From contig NZ_WPNZ01000010.1 in NCBI RefSeq assembly GCF_009755605.1, forward strand, positions 267,101 to 331,100: a DNA stretch of 64,000 nt, in the 5' to 3' direction. This DNA comes from Streptomyces typhae (GTDB lineage Bacteria; Actinomycetota; Actinomycetes; Streptomycetales; Streptomycetaceae). Numbering within the stretch: position 1 is the stretch's first letter; the number at the start of each line of letters is the position of its first letter. Shown one piece after another: positions 48,122 to 56,183 of this stretch. The notes beneath the pieces were generated by a model. It was not told the DNA's origin. It made no database searches and saw only the letters and a list, made by a program, of their open reading frames with translations. Made by a program: the position numbers and the translations under genes.

Positions 48122-48152
48122 GGCCCCGGCCACCGCAAGGTGAACCGGGGCC
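48122..48152 (-). terminator. Intrinsic terminator of the his operon
   Basis: GGCCCCGG (48122-48129) pairs with 48145-48152; the inner stem CACC/GGTG closes a GCAA tetraloop. TTTT follows on the minus strand near 48118-48115. It lies 30 bp after hisF. Confidence 0.8.
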
Positions 48153-48180
48153 CCACCCCTCCGCGAACCGTGCCGGAGGC

Positions 48181-48942
48181 CTACCGCACAGGACTCCCCG
48201 CCCCCCGCAACGCCCCCTTCACCTCGCCGATGCGCAGATCGCCGAAGTGGAAGACGGAAGCCGCGAGCACCGCGTCCGCGCCCGCTGCGACGGCGGGCGG
48301 GAAGTGGGCGAGGCGGCCCGCGCCGCCCGAGGCGATGACGGGGACCGTGACGTGCTTGCGGACGGCTTCGATCATCTCGATGTCGTAGCCGTCCTTCGTG
48401 CCGTCGGCGTCCATCGAGTTGAGCAGGATCTCACCGGCGCCGAGCTCGGCCGCCCGGTGCGCCCACTCGACGGCGTCGATCCCGGCCGACTTCCGGCCGC
48501 CGTGGGTGGTGACCTCGAAACCCGACGAGGAGCCGGGCGTGCGCCGGGCGTCCACGGAGAGGACCAGGACCTGCCGTCCGAAGCGCTCCGCGATCTCCCG
48601 GATCAGGTCGGGGCGTGCGATGGCCGCGGTGTTCACGCCCACCTTGTCGGCGCCCGCGCGCAGCAGCTTGTCGACGTCGTCGGCCGTGCGGACGCCGCCG
48701 CCGACGGTGAGCGGGATGAAGACCTGCTCGGCGGTGCGGCGCACCACGTCGTACGTCGTCTCGCGGTCGCCGGAGGACGCGGTGATGTCCAGGAACGTCA
48801 GCTCGTCGGCGCCCTCGGCGTCGTACACCTTCGCCATCTCGACGGGGTCGCCCGCGTCGCGCAGGTTCTGGAAGTTGACGCCCTTGACGACCCGGCCGTT
48901 GTCGACGTCGAGGCAGGGGATGACCCGCACGGCCAGCGTCAT
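48181..48942 (-). CDS. hisF: Imidazole glycerol phosphate synthase cyclase subunit
   Basis: 253 residues, TIM barrel. With HisH it makes imidazole glycerol phosphate and AICAR. The catalytic Asp residues are in VIPCLDVDNGRVVKG (about D11) and LLNSMDADGTKDGYD (about D131); phosphate loops GGGVRTADD and IASGGAGRL are intact. Its ATG overlaps the ridA stop by four bases. Last gene of the operon. Confidence 0.97.
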   Translation of the reverse strand: MTLAVRVIPCLDVDNGRVVKGVNFQNLRDAGDPVEMAKVYDAEGADELTFLDITASSGDRETTYDVVRRTAEQVFIPLTVGGGVRTADDVDKLLRAGADKVGVNTAAIARPDLIREIAERFGRQVLVLSVDARRTPGSSSGFEVTTHGGRKSAGIDAVEWAHRAAELGAGEILLNSMDADGTKDGYDIEMIEAVRKHVTVPVIASGGAGRLAHFPPAVAAGADAVLAASVFHFGDLRIGEVKGALRGAGSPVR

Positions 48943-49337
48943 GCGAGGTCTCCTCGGAAGGCTTCCAGCTCCACTTCGACCAGGATGCGCGAGTCGACGA
49001 ACCCGGAGACGACCGCCATGGTCATCACGGGCCGCACGGAGTCGAAGACCTCCTTGTGCGCCCGGCCCACGTCGTCGACGTCGCGCGCGTGGGTGAGGAG
49101 CAGCCGAACGGCGATCACGGACTCGGGGCCGAGCCCGAACTCGGCGATCGCCGCCAGCGCGTTGGCCAGGGCCACCCGCGCCTGCTCGTAGGGGTCGCCC
49201 TCGCCGTACAGGATGTCGCCCTGGAAGGAGGTGGTGCCCCCGACGACGACCCGGTCGCCCGCCGCGACGGCCCGGGAGAAGCCGAAGGCGTCCTCCCAGG
49301 GGCTGCCGCTCTGCACCCGCTGTACGCCGCCGCTCAT
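48939..49337 (-). CDS. RidA-family (YjgF/YER057c) protein
   Basis: 132 residues. RidA proteins hydrolyse reactive enamine/imine intermediates made by PLP enzymes. FSRAVAAGDRVVVGGTTSF starts the fold; the substrate-binding Arg is in VIAVRLLLTHARDVDDVG near 102 and the closing VSGFVDSRILVEVELEAF near 115-130. It is embedded between hisA and hisF with four-base overlaps on both sides, so it belongs to the his operon. It may detoxify imines linked to the aminotransferase step. Confidence 0.88.
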   Translation of the reverse strand: MSGGVQRVQSGSPWEDAFGFSRAVAAGDRVVVGGTTSFQGDILYGEGDPYEQARVALANALAAIAEFGLGPESVIAVRLLLTHARDVDDVGRAHKEVFDSVRPVMTMAVVSGFVDSRILVEVELEAFRGDLA

Positions 49338-50059
49338 GATCGCACTGCCTCGAGAGCCGCTTCCAGCGTGAACGCCTCGGCGTACAGCGCCTTGCCCACG
49401 ATCGCGCCCTCCACGCCCTGCGGCACGAGCTCGGCGATGGCCCGCAGGTCGTCCAGGGACGAGACGCCGCCGGAGGCGACGACCGGGCGGTCCGTGGCCG
49501 CGCACACGTTCCGCAGGAGTTCCAGGTTCGGGCCCTGGAGGGTGCCGTCCTTGGCGATGTCGGTGACCACGTAGCGCGCGCAGCCCTCGGCGTTGAGGCG
49601 CTCCAGGGTCTCGTACAGGTCGCCGCCGTCACGGGTCCAGCCGCGGCCGCGCAGCGTGGTGCCGCGCACGTCGAGGCCGACCGCGATCTTGTCGCCGTGC
49701 TCGGCGATGACCTTGGCGACCCACTCGGGGGTCTCCAGGGCCGCGGTGCCGAGGTTGACGCGGGTGCAGCCGGTGGCGAGGGCCGCGGCGAGGGTGTCAT
49801 CGTCGCGGATACCGCCGGACAGCTCCACCTTGATGTCCATGGCGGCCGTGACCTCGGCGATCAGGGCGCGATTGTCGCCGGTGCCGAACGCGGCGTCCAG
49901 ATCGACCAGGTGCAGCCACTCGGCGCCCGACCGCTGCCAGGCGAGGGCCGCCTCCAGCGGGGAGCCGTAGGAGGTCTCCGAGCCGGACTCGCCGTGGACG
50001 AGGCGTACGGCCTGGCCGTCGCGGACGTCGACGGCGGGAAGGAGTTCGAGGGTGCTCAC
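49334..50059 (-). CDS. priA: Phosphoribosyl isomerase A (HisA/TrpF bifunctional)
   Basis: 241 residues, TIM barrel. It isomerises ProFAR (histidine) and, in Streptomyces, also PRA (tryptophan). The catalytic Asp residues are in LLPAVDVRDGQAVRLVHGE (about D11) and VVTDIAKDGTLQGPN (about D131); the phosphate sites are LSGGIRDDDTL and ASGGVSSLDDL. The RGRGWTRDGGDL stretch carries the Trp/Arg seen in PriA enzymes. No trpF is found in this trp-containing window, which supports the dual role. The GTG start overlaps hisH by four bases. Confidence 0.93.
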   Translation of the reverse strand: MSTLELLPAVDVRDGQAVRLVHGESGSETSYGSPLEAALAWQRSGAEWLHLVDLDAAFGTGDNRALIAEVTAAMDIKVELSGGIRDDDTLAAALATGCTRVNLGTAALETPEWVAKVIAEHGDKIAVGLDVRGTTLRGRGWTRDGGDLYETLERLNAEGCARYVVTDIAKDGTLQGPNLELLRNVCAATDRPVVASGGVSSLDDLRAIAELVPQGVEGAIVGKALYAEAFTLEAALEAVRS

Positions 50060-50724
50060 AGGGTTCCGATCCAGTTGGTGAGGAGCTGGGCGCCGGCGTC
50101 GCCGGACTTCTCGGGGTGGAACTGGGTGGCCCACAGGGCGCCGTTCTCGACGGCCGCGACGAAGGGCTCGCCGTGCGTGGACCAGGTGACCTTGGGGGCG
50201 CGCATGACGGGGTTCGCCGTCTCGAGGGACCAGTCGTGGACCGCGTACGAGTGCACGAAGTAGTAGCGCTCGTCCGGGTCGAGGCCCTTGAACAGTTCGG
50301 AGTCGGCGGGCGCGGTCACCGTGTTCCAGCCCATGTGGGGCACGATGTCGGCCTTGAGGGGCTCGACGGAGCCGGGCCACTCGTCCAGGCCCTCGGTCTC
50401 GACGCCGTGCTCGATGCCGCGTGCGAAGAGGATCTGCATGCCGACGCAGATCCCCATGACGGGGCGCCCCCCGGACAGGCGGCGGCCGACGATCCAGTCG
50501 CCGCGCGCGTCCTTGAGCCCCTGCATGCAGGCGGCGAAGGCGCCGACTCCCGGGACGAGGAGTCCGTCGGCGTTCATGGCCGCGTCGAAGTCACTGGTGA
50601 TCTCCACGTCGGCGCCCGCGCGCGCGAGGGCGCGCTCGGCCGAGCGGACGTTGCCGAAGCCGTAGTCGAGGACGACGACCTTCTTCGCGGCTCTGGAGGA
50701 GTGCGAGGAGCCGGAGGTGCTCAA
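50056..50724 (-). CDS. hisH: Imidazole glycerol phosphate synthase glutaminase subunit
   Basis: 222 residues. It provides ammonia from glutamine to HisF. The catalytic Cys is in MGICVGMQILF near 92 and the His/Glu pair in FHPEKSGDAG near 205. The start appears to be TTG 50724: GGAGG lies seven bases upstream, and TTGA overlaps the stop of the small gene before it, the same four-base pattern used throughout this operon. A GTG at 50730 is too close to the ribosome site. Confidence 0.93.
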   Translation of the reverse strand: MSTSGSSHSSRAAKKVVVLDYGFGNVRSAERALARAGADVEITSDFDAAMNADGLLVPGVGAFAACMQGLKDARGDWIVGRRLSGGRPVMGICVGMQILFARGIEHGVETEGLDEWPGSVEPLKADIVPHMGWNTVTAPADSELFKGLDPDERYYFVHSYAVHDWSLETANPVMRAPKVTWSTHGEPFVAAVENGALWATQFHPEKSGDAGAQLLTNWIGTL

Positions 50725-50885
50725 TTCCACACCTCCAGGCGGACGATGCCCGCGATCAGGCACATCCCGGCGGCGACCGAGAGCAGCGTGATGACGCTCT
50801 TGGACTGCTTCTGCTTGGCGAAGGAGTAGACGCCGCCGAGCAGGAAGAGCCCCACGAAGAGCAGCAGGGTGGAGATGCCGTTCAT
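50721..50885 (-). CDS. 54-residue two-helix membrane protein within the his operon
   Basis: Begins MNGISTLLLFVGLFLLGGVY, a short basic loop (SFAKQKQSKS), then VITLLSVAAGMCLIAGIVRLEVW. Two membrane helices with both ends probably outside or both inside. It starts two bases after the hisB stop and overlaps hisH by four bases, so it is co-translated with the pathway enzymes. I do not recognise a family; conserved small genes at this spot occur in other Streptomyces as hypotheticals. A histidine-pathway or transport link is only suggested by position. Confidence 0.8.
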   Translation of the reverse strand: MNGISTLLLFVGLFLLGGVYSFAKQKQSKSVITLLSVAAGMCLIAGIVRLEVWN

Positions 50886-50887
50886 GG

Positions 50888-51481
50888 CTAGAGCGCGCCC
50901 TTCGTGGAGGGGAGGATGCCGACCGCGCGCGGGTCGCGCTCGGCGGCGTACCGCAGCGCGCGGGCCAGGGCCTTGAACTGGCACTCCACGATGTGGTGGG
51001 CGTTGCGGCCGTAGGGCACGTGGATGTGCAGCGCGATCTGGGCCTGCGCCACGAAGGACTCGAAGATGTGCCGGGTCATCGTCGTGTCGTACGTACCGAT
51101 CATCGGCGCCATGTTCTCGGGCTCGGTGTGCACCAGGTAGGGGCGCCCCGAGAGGTCGACGGTCACCTGGGCGAGCGACTCGTCGAGCGGCACCGTGCAG
51201 TTGCCGAAGCGGTAGATGCCGACCTTGTCGCCGAGCGCCTGCCTGAAGGCGGCGCCGAGGGCCAGGGCGGTGTCCTCGATCGTGTGGTGCGTGTCGATGT
51301 GCAGATCGCCGTCGGTCTTGACCGTGAGGTCGAACAGGCCGTGCCGGCCGAGCTGGTCCAGCATGTGGTCGTAGAAGCCGACTCCGGTCGCCACATCGAC
51401 CTTGCCGGTGCCGTCGAGGTCGATCTCGACGACGACCGATGTCTCCTTGGTGGTCCGCTCGACCCTGCCTACGCGGCTCAT
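50888..51481 (-). CDS. hisB: Imidazoleglycerol-phosphate dehydratase
   Basis: 197 residues, the monofunctional actinobacterial type (no phosphatase domain). The Mn-binding motifs are FYDHMLDQLGRHG near 35, DTHHTIEDTALALG near 62 and RNAHHIVECQFKALARALR near 160. The ATG overlaps the hisC stop by four bases. Confidence 0.97.
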   Translation of the reverse strand: MSRVGRVERTTKETSVVVEIDLDGTGKVDVATGVGFYDHMLDQLGRHGLFDLTVKTDGDLHIDTHHTIEDTALALGAAFRQALGDKVGIYRFGNCTVPLDESLAQVTVDLSGRPYLVHTEPENMAPMIGTYDTTMTRHIFESFVAQAQIALHIHVPYGRNAHHIVECQFKALARALRYAAERDPRAVGILPSTKGAL

Positions 51482-52698
51482 GCGTCCTGCTCCTTCTTCA
51501 GTGCGCGTACCGCATCGAGGAACGCGTCGTTTTCGGCGGGGGTTCCCGCGGTGACGCGCAGCCACCCCGGCACTCCGTTGTCCCGGACCAGGACGCCCCG
51601 GTCGAGGATCTTCCGCCAGGTCCCGTGGGCGTCGGCGAACCGCCCGAACTGTACGAAGTTGGCGTCCGACTCGGTCACCTCGTAGCCGAGTGCCCGCAAC
51701 TCGCCGACCAGGCGGTCGCGCTCGGCCTTGAGGCGCTCCACGTAGCCCAGGAGCGTATCGGTGTGCTCCAGGGCGGCGAGGGCGGTGGCCTGGGTGACGG
51801 CCGAAAGGTGGTACGGAAGGCGCACCAGCTGGACGGCGTCGACGACCGCCGGGTGCGCGGCGAGATAGCCGAGGCGCAGTCCGGCCGCGCCAAAGGCCTT
51901 GGACATGGTGCGCGAGACGACGAGGTGCGGCCGGCCCGCGAGGAGCGGGAGCAGCGACTCGCCGTGGCTGAACTCCACGTACGCCTCGTCGACGACCACG
52001 ACGGACGGCTTGGCGGCCTGCGCGGCGTCGTACAGCGAGACCACCGTGTCCGCCGAGACCGCGTTGCCCGTGGGGTTGTTGGGCGTGGTGATGAAGACGA
52101 CGTCCGGGGCGTGCTCCGCGACAGCCGCGATGGCCGCCTCGGTGTCGATGGTGAAGTCGTCGCGCCGGGGTCCGGAGATCCAGCCCGTGCCCGTGCCGCG
52201 CGCGATCAGGGCGTGCATCGAGTACGAGGGTTCGAAGCCGATCGCGGTGCGGCCGGGGCCGCCGAAGGTCTGCAGGAGCTGCTGGATGACCTCGTTGGAG
52301 CCGTTGGCCGCCCACACGTTGGTGAGCGTGACCTCGTGGCTGCCGGTTCGCGTCAGATACTCGGCGAGCCGTGTGCGCAGCTCCACCGCCTCCCGGTCGG
52401 GGTAGCGGTTCAGGTCACGGGCGGCCTCGCGCACGCGCTCGGCGATCCGTTCGACGAGCGGCTCGGGGAGCGGGTAGGGGTTCTCGTTGGTGTTCAGGCG
52501 TACGGGTACGTCGAGCTGGGGCGCCCCGTAGGGGGACTTGCCGCGCAGCTCGTCGCGGACGGGCAGGTCGTCGATCCCGAGGTCGGTCCCGGGCGCGCTG
52601 TTCCTCCCCGGTCCGGTCTCGCTGCCGGGCGCGCCGTTCCTCCCCGGTCCGGTGTCGCTCCCGGGCGCGCTGCTCTTCTCCGGTCCTGTGTCGCTCAC
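51478..52698 (-). CDS. hisC: Histidinol-phosphate aminotransferase
   Basis: 406 residues, PLP fold type I. The cofactor Lys is in RTMSKAFGAAGLRLGYL near 263; NENPYPLPEPLVE, NGSNEVIQQLLQTF, TPNNPTGNAVS and VVDEAYVEFS are family motifs. The first 40 or so residues are an extra low-complexity tail of three 12-residue repeats (GPGRNGAPGSET type). The GTG start overlaps the hisD stop (GTGA). A shorter start near DDLPVRDELRGKSPYGAP would match family length, but no better ribosome site is seen. Confidence 0.95.
   Translation of the reverse strand: MSDTGPEKSSAPGSDTGPGRNGAPGSETGPGRNSAPGTDLGIDDLPVRDELRGKSPYGAPQLDVPVRLNTNENPYPLPEPLVERIAERVREAARDLNRYPDREAVELRTRLAEYLTRTGSHEVTLTNVWAANGSNEVIQQLLQTFGGPGRTAIGFEPSYSMHALIARGTGTGWISGPRRDDFTIDTEAAIAAVAEHAPDVVFITTPNNPTGNAVSADTVVSLYDAAQAAKPSVVVVDEAYVEFSHGESLLPLLAGRPHLVVSRTMSKAFGAAGLRLGYLAAHPAVVDAVQLVRLPYHLSAVTQATALAALEHTDTLLGYVERLKAERDRLVGELRALGYEVTESDANFVQFGRFADAHGTWRKILDRGVLVRDNGVPGWLRVTAGTPAENDAFLDAVRALKKEQDA
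52585..52695. repeat. 36-bp minisatellite in the 5' end of hisC
   Basis: Three imperfect 36-bp units (core GCGCGCTGTTCCTCCCCGG) code 12-residue repeats at the HisC N-terminus. Unit length keeps the frame. Confidence 0.75.
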
Positions 52699-54053
52699 TG
52701 GCCCGGCACCTCCGGCAGCTCCGGCAGCTCCGGCAGCTTCCAGCCGAACCTCGCCTTGACGGCCGCGCCGTGCGCGGGCAGGTCCTCCGCCTCCGCGAGG
52801 GTCACCACGTGGTGGGCGACGTCGGCGAGGGCCTCGCGGGTGTAGTCCACGATGTGGATGCCGCGCAGGAAGGACTGGACGGACAGGCCCGAGGAGTGGC
52901 ACGCGCAGCCGCCCGTCGGCAGCACGTGGTTGGAGCCCGCGCAGTAGTCGCCGAGGGAGACCGGCGCCCAGGGGCCCACGAAGATCGCGCCCGCGTTCGT
53001 GACCCGCTCGGCGAGCGCGGCGGCGTCCCGGGTCTGGATCTCCAGGTGCTCGGCGCCGTACGCGTCGACGACGCGCAGGCCCTCCTCCAGGCTGTCGACG
53101 AGCACGATCGCGGACTGCCTGCCCGCGAGGGCGGGGGCGATCCGGTCCTCGACGTGCTTGGTGGCGGCGACCTGCGGTTCCAGCTCCTCGGCGACGGCGT
53201 CGGCGAGGGCGGCGGAGTCCGTGACCAGGACGGCGGCGGCCAGCGGGTCGTGCTCGGCCTGGCTGATCAGGTCGGCGGCGACGTGCGCCGGGTCGGCGGT
53301 GTCGTCGGCGAGGACCGCGATCTCGGTGGGCCCGGCCTCGGTGTCGATGCCGATGCGACCCGTGAAGTAGCGCTTGGCGGCGGCGACCCAGATGTTGCCG
53401 GGGCCCGTGACCATGTTGGCGGGGGCGCACTCGGCCGTGCCGTACGCGAACATCGCGACGGCCTGGGCGCCGCCGACCGCGTACACCTCGTCGATACCGA
53501 GCAGCGCGCAGGCCGCGAGGATCGTCGGGTGCGGCAGGCCCCCGCAGTCGGCCTGCGGCGGGGACGCGAGCGCCATGGAGGGGACACCGGCCTCCTGCGC
53601 GGGCACCGCGTTCATGATCACGGAGGAGGGGTAGACGGAGCGCCCGCCCGGCGCGTACAGACCGACGCGCTCGACCGGCACCCACTTCTCGGTGACGGAG
53701 CCGCCGGGGACGACCTGCGTAGTGTGCGGGGTGCGGCGCTGGGCGCGGTGGACGGCGCGGGCGCGGCGGACGGACTCCTCCAGGGCCGCGCGGACGTCCG
53801 GGTCGAGGCCTTCGAGGGCCTCGGCGAGGGCGGCGGCGGGCACCCGGACCCGCTCCAGCTTCACCCCGTCGAACTTCTCCGCGTACTCGATCAGCGCCGC
53901 GTCGCCACGATGATGCACGTCCTCGCAGATCGGCCGCACCTTCTCCAGGGCGGCCGCGACGTCGAAGTCGGCACGGGGCAGCAGGGCGCGCAGAGCGGAA
54001 CCCGACGGAAACTCCGTGAGGGCATCGCCGCGCAGATCGATTCGAGAGATCAC
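52695..54053 (-). CDS. hisD: Histidinol dehydrogenase
   Basis: 452 residues from GTG 54053. It performs two NAD-dependent oxidations of histidinol to histidine with Zn. The motifs include VGLYAPGGRSVYPSSVIMNA near 130, SQAEHDPLAAAVLVT near 252, the Zn/active-site AEHLEIQTRD near 345 and NHVLPTGGCACHSSGLSVQ near 394. The C-terminus ends with Pro/Glu repeats (LPELPELPEVPG). No Shine-Dalgarno site is visible before the GTG, so a leaderless start is possible. First gene of the his operon; a palindrome lies 41 bp upstream. Confidence 0.96.
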   Translation of the reverse strand: MISRIDLRGDALTEFPSGSALRALLPRADFDVAAALEKVRPICEDVHHRGDAALIEYAEKFDGVKLERVRVPAAALAEALEGLDPDVRAALEESVRRARAVHRAQRRTPHTTQVVPGGSVTEKWVPVERVGLYAPGGRSVYPSSVIMNAVPAQEAGVPSMALASPPQADCGGLPHPTILAACALLGIDEVYAVGGAQAVAMFAYGTAECAPANMVTGPGNIWVAAAKRYFTGRIGIDTEAGPTEIAVLADDTADPAHVAADLISQAEHDPLAAAVLVTDSAALADAVAEELEPQVAATKHVEDRIAPALAGRQSAIVLVDSLEEGLRVVDAYGAEHLEIQTRDAAALAERVTNAGAIFVGPWAPVSLGDYCAGSNHVLPTGGCACHSSGLSVQSFLRGIHIVDYTREALADVAHHVVTLAEAEDLPAHGAAVKARFGWKLPELPELPEVPGQ

Positions 54054-54093
54054 ATGGCCAATTCTCGCAGACCGCCGAACACGGCCGGTCGCC

Positions 54094-54112
54094 CGTATCA
54101 ATGGCTGATACG
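54094..54112. promoter_or_regulatory. CGTATCA-N5-TGATACG palindrome upstream of hisD
   Basis: A 7-5-7 inverted repeat 41 bp before the hisD GTG, in the intergenic space divergent from the gene at 54255. The position suits an operator for the his operon. No known box is assigned. Confidence 0.5.
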
Positions 54113-54254
54113 CGTCGCACGGACGCGGGTGGACTGGCCTGCGAATTAACGGGAGCCCGCGTTCACCACTAGCGTTCAGGCGGTCACACAGCGGGCATGA
54201 ACAGGTGTACGAGGCATGCGCGCACCGCGGACGGTCAACGGGAGGACATCAGCA

Positions 54255-55829
54255 GTGGTCGACGACACCGGCATCGGGGACCCGCCGGACGGGCTGACCG
54301 CCGCGGAGATCGGCATGTGGCAGGCGTTCCGCAACGGCAGCGTGTACGACCTCAGGTCAGGGGACACCGCCGTGGACGACCCGCACGGCGGCCACCCCTG
54401 GGGCCCCGAGCGGAGCGTGCGGGCGCGGATCGTGTGCTGGCTGCTCCTGGACGGGCCGCCCGCGCTGTCGGGGCGGGTGTCGGCCCTGAAGCTCGCCGGG
54501 GTGCAGATCACGGACGTGCTGGACCTGGCGGGCGGCACGGTCGTGCCGTACACGGAGCTGAAGGGCTGCCGCTTCGAGAAGGAGGTGCTGCTGCCCGAGG
54601 CGCGCTTCACCACGCTGCGGATGGTCGACTGCTCCATCCCGCGCCTGGAGGCGGCCCGCCTGCACACCGAGGGTGATCTGCATCTGCCGCGCTGCCGCAT
54701 CCACAACGGCATGCGGCTCACGGACGCCCACATCGGCACGGACCTGCTGCTCAACCAGGCCGTCGTCTACCGCGACCGGCGCGCCCGCTCGATCATGGGC
54801 GACGGCATGACGGTCGGCCAGGACCTCCAGGCCGAGATGCTGGAGTCGCACGGCGAGCTGAGCCTGCGCGGCGCCAAGGTCGGCGTCAGCCTGAGCCTGC
54901 GCGGCAGCCGCCTCGCCAACCCCTACGGCCGCCGCGCCCTGAACGCCCCCCAGCTCACCGTCGAGCGCACGCTCTATCTGACCCCGGCTGGCGTCGGCAA
55001 TCCGCCGCAGACCAGCGGCACGACGCCCGCGCGCGGGACCCGGGTGCAGCGCTTCGAGTGCGAGGGCGGCGTCCGGCTCGACGACGGGCGCTTCGGCGAC
55101 GCGGTGGATTTCGGCCAGGCCCGATTCGTCCTCCAGAGCGACCAGGAGGTGTCGCTGCGCCGCGTCCAGACGCCCGAGCTGCGCTTCCTCTCCGAGGCGC
55201 CCCGGCGCGGGAAGATCGTCCTGTCCGGCGCCCGGGTGGTCAACCTGATGGACCGGGCGTCGAGCTGGCCGGGGCCGGGCGCCCTCCAGATGGGCGGCTT
55301 CACGTACGAGAACCTGATCCCGCAGGGCAGCTTCCCGCTGTCGCGGCGGTTGCAGTGGGTGACGGCGGCCACCGCCGAGTACAACCCCGAGCCTTACGAG
55401 AAGCTCGCCACCGTCCTGCGCAACGGCGGGGAGGACGCCGACGCCCGCGAGGTGCTGCTCGCCAAGCAGCGCCGCCGCCGCGAGACGCTCCCCCCGGCGG
55501 CCAAGCTGTGGGGGTACGCGCAGGACTGGACGGTCGCCTACGGCTACCGCCCCGGCCGGGCCGCGCTGTGGATGGCGGTCCTGTGGGCGGTCAGCGCCGT
55601 CGCCTTCTCCCGGGCGGACCACCCTCCCCTCAAACCCGGCGAACACCCCAACTGGAACCCTTCCCTCTTCGCCCTCGACCTGCTGCTGCCCGTCATCAAC
55701 CTCGGCCAGGACACCTACTGGCAGCTCCGCGGCGGCTGGCAGTGGCTGGCGGCGTGCCTGATCCTCAGCGGCTGGATCCTGGCGACGACGGTGGCGGCGG
55801 GGGCGACACGACTGCTGCGCAGGTCCTGA
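54255..55829 (+). CDS. Beta-helix-like protein with C-terminal membrane helices (annotated 'oxidoreductase' in relatives)
   Basis: 524 residues from GTG 54255, nine bases after GGGAGG. Residues about 60-370 are a repetitive strand-turn pattern (LKLAGVQITDVLDLAGGTV, CRFEKEVLLPEARFTTLRMV, LRGAKVGVSLSLRGSRLAN) typical of a right-handed beta-helix of pentapeptide/bactofilin kind. A charged link (LLAKQRRRRETLP) leads to three hydrophobic segments from about 435 (ALWMAVLWAVSAVAF, LFALDLLLPVINLG, WLAACLILSGWILATTVAAG). Related Streptomyces genes are often named membrane-associated oxidoreductase, but I see no nucleotide- or metal-binding motif. It may be a membrane-tethered scaffold. Divergent from hisD. 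Confidence 0.8.
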   Translation: MVDDTGIGDPPDGLTAAEIGMWQAFRNGSVYDLRSGDTAVDDPHGGHPWGPERSVRARIVCWLLLDGPPALSGRVSALKLAGVQITDVLDLAGGTVVPYTELKGCRFEKEVLLPEARFTTLRMVDCSIPRLEAARLHTEGDLHLPRCRIHNGMRLTDAHIGTDLLLNQAVVYRDRRARSIMGDGMTVGQDLQAEMLESHGELSLRGAKVGVSLSLRGSRLANPYGRRALNAPQLTVERTLYLTPAGVGNPPQTSGTTPARGTRVQRFECEGGVRLDDGRFGDAVDFGQARFVLQSDQEVSLRRVQTPELRFLSEAPRRGKIVLSGARVVNLMDRASSWPGPGALQMGGFTYENLIPQGSFPLSRRLQWVTAATAEYNPEPYEKLATVLRNGGEDADAREVLLAKQRRRRETLPPAAKLWGYAQDWTVAYGYRPGRAALWMAVLWAVSAVAFSRADHPPLKPGEHPNWNPSLFALDLLLPVINLGQDTYWQLRGGWQWLAACLILSGWILATTVAAGATRLLRRS

Positions 55830-56183
55830 CGGGTTCCGGGCCGTGCCAGGCACCCTTCGGGCAGCGCCGAGCACCCTTCGGGCCCGCGCCGACATGTTTC
55901 AGCCCGTCCGGCGTTTGAGGACGAGGCCGAAGGCCGACAGGGGGAAAGGGGCGAAGCCCCATCAGTCCATCGCAGCCGAACCGTTCGCAGCCGAACCGTT
56001 ACCAAGCGCAGGACAACCATCGCCCCCACCCACCCGTCAACACACGCGACCAGCAACAGCACCGCACCGCACCGCACCGCACCAAACCGCACTGCACAGT
56101 GCAGCGAGTGCAGCGCAGCACCGCACCGTTCCCGGACCACGAACGGACGACGAACGCAACCCGGGCGTGAAGGGGGAAGCCAG
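55830..56183. repeat. Repeat-rich intergenic region with dispersed repeat copy 2
   Basis: 354 bp without a credible gene. It holds two AGCACCCTTCGGGC-like copies (55850-55885), the inverse of the 23-bp dispersed word (55900-55922, CAGCCCGTCCGGC...), a CGCAGCCGAACCGTT duplication (55972-56001), and GCACC pentamer repeats (56063-56085). Probably transcript-end hairpins plus slippage-prone satellites; the ribosome site for the next gene (GAAGGGGGAAG) is at its end. Confidence 0.65.

Noticed and set aside
48000..48180. Short open frame beginning ATGTCCCTGGACGAG
   Set aside because: No ribosome site, no stop before hisF, and it overlaps the his terminator; not a gene.
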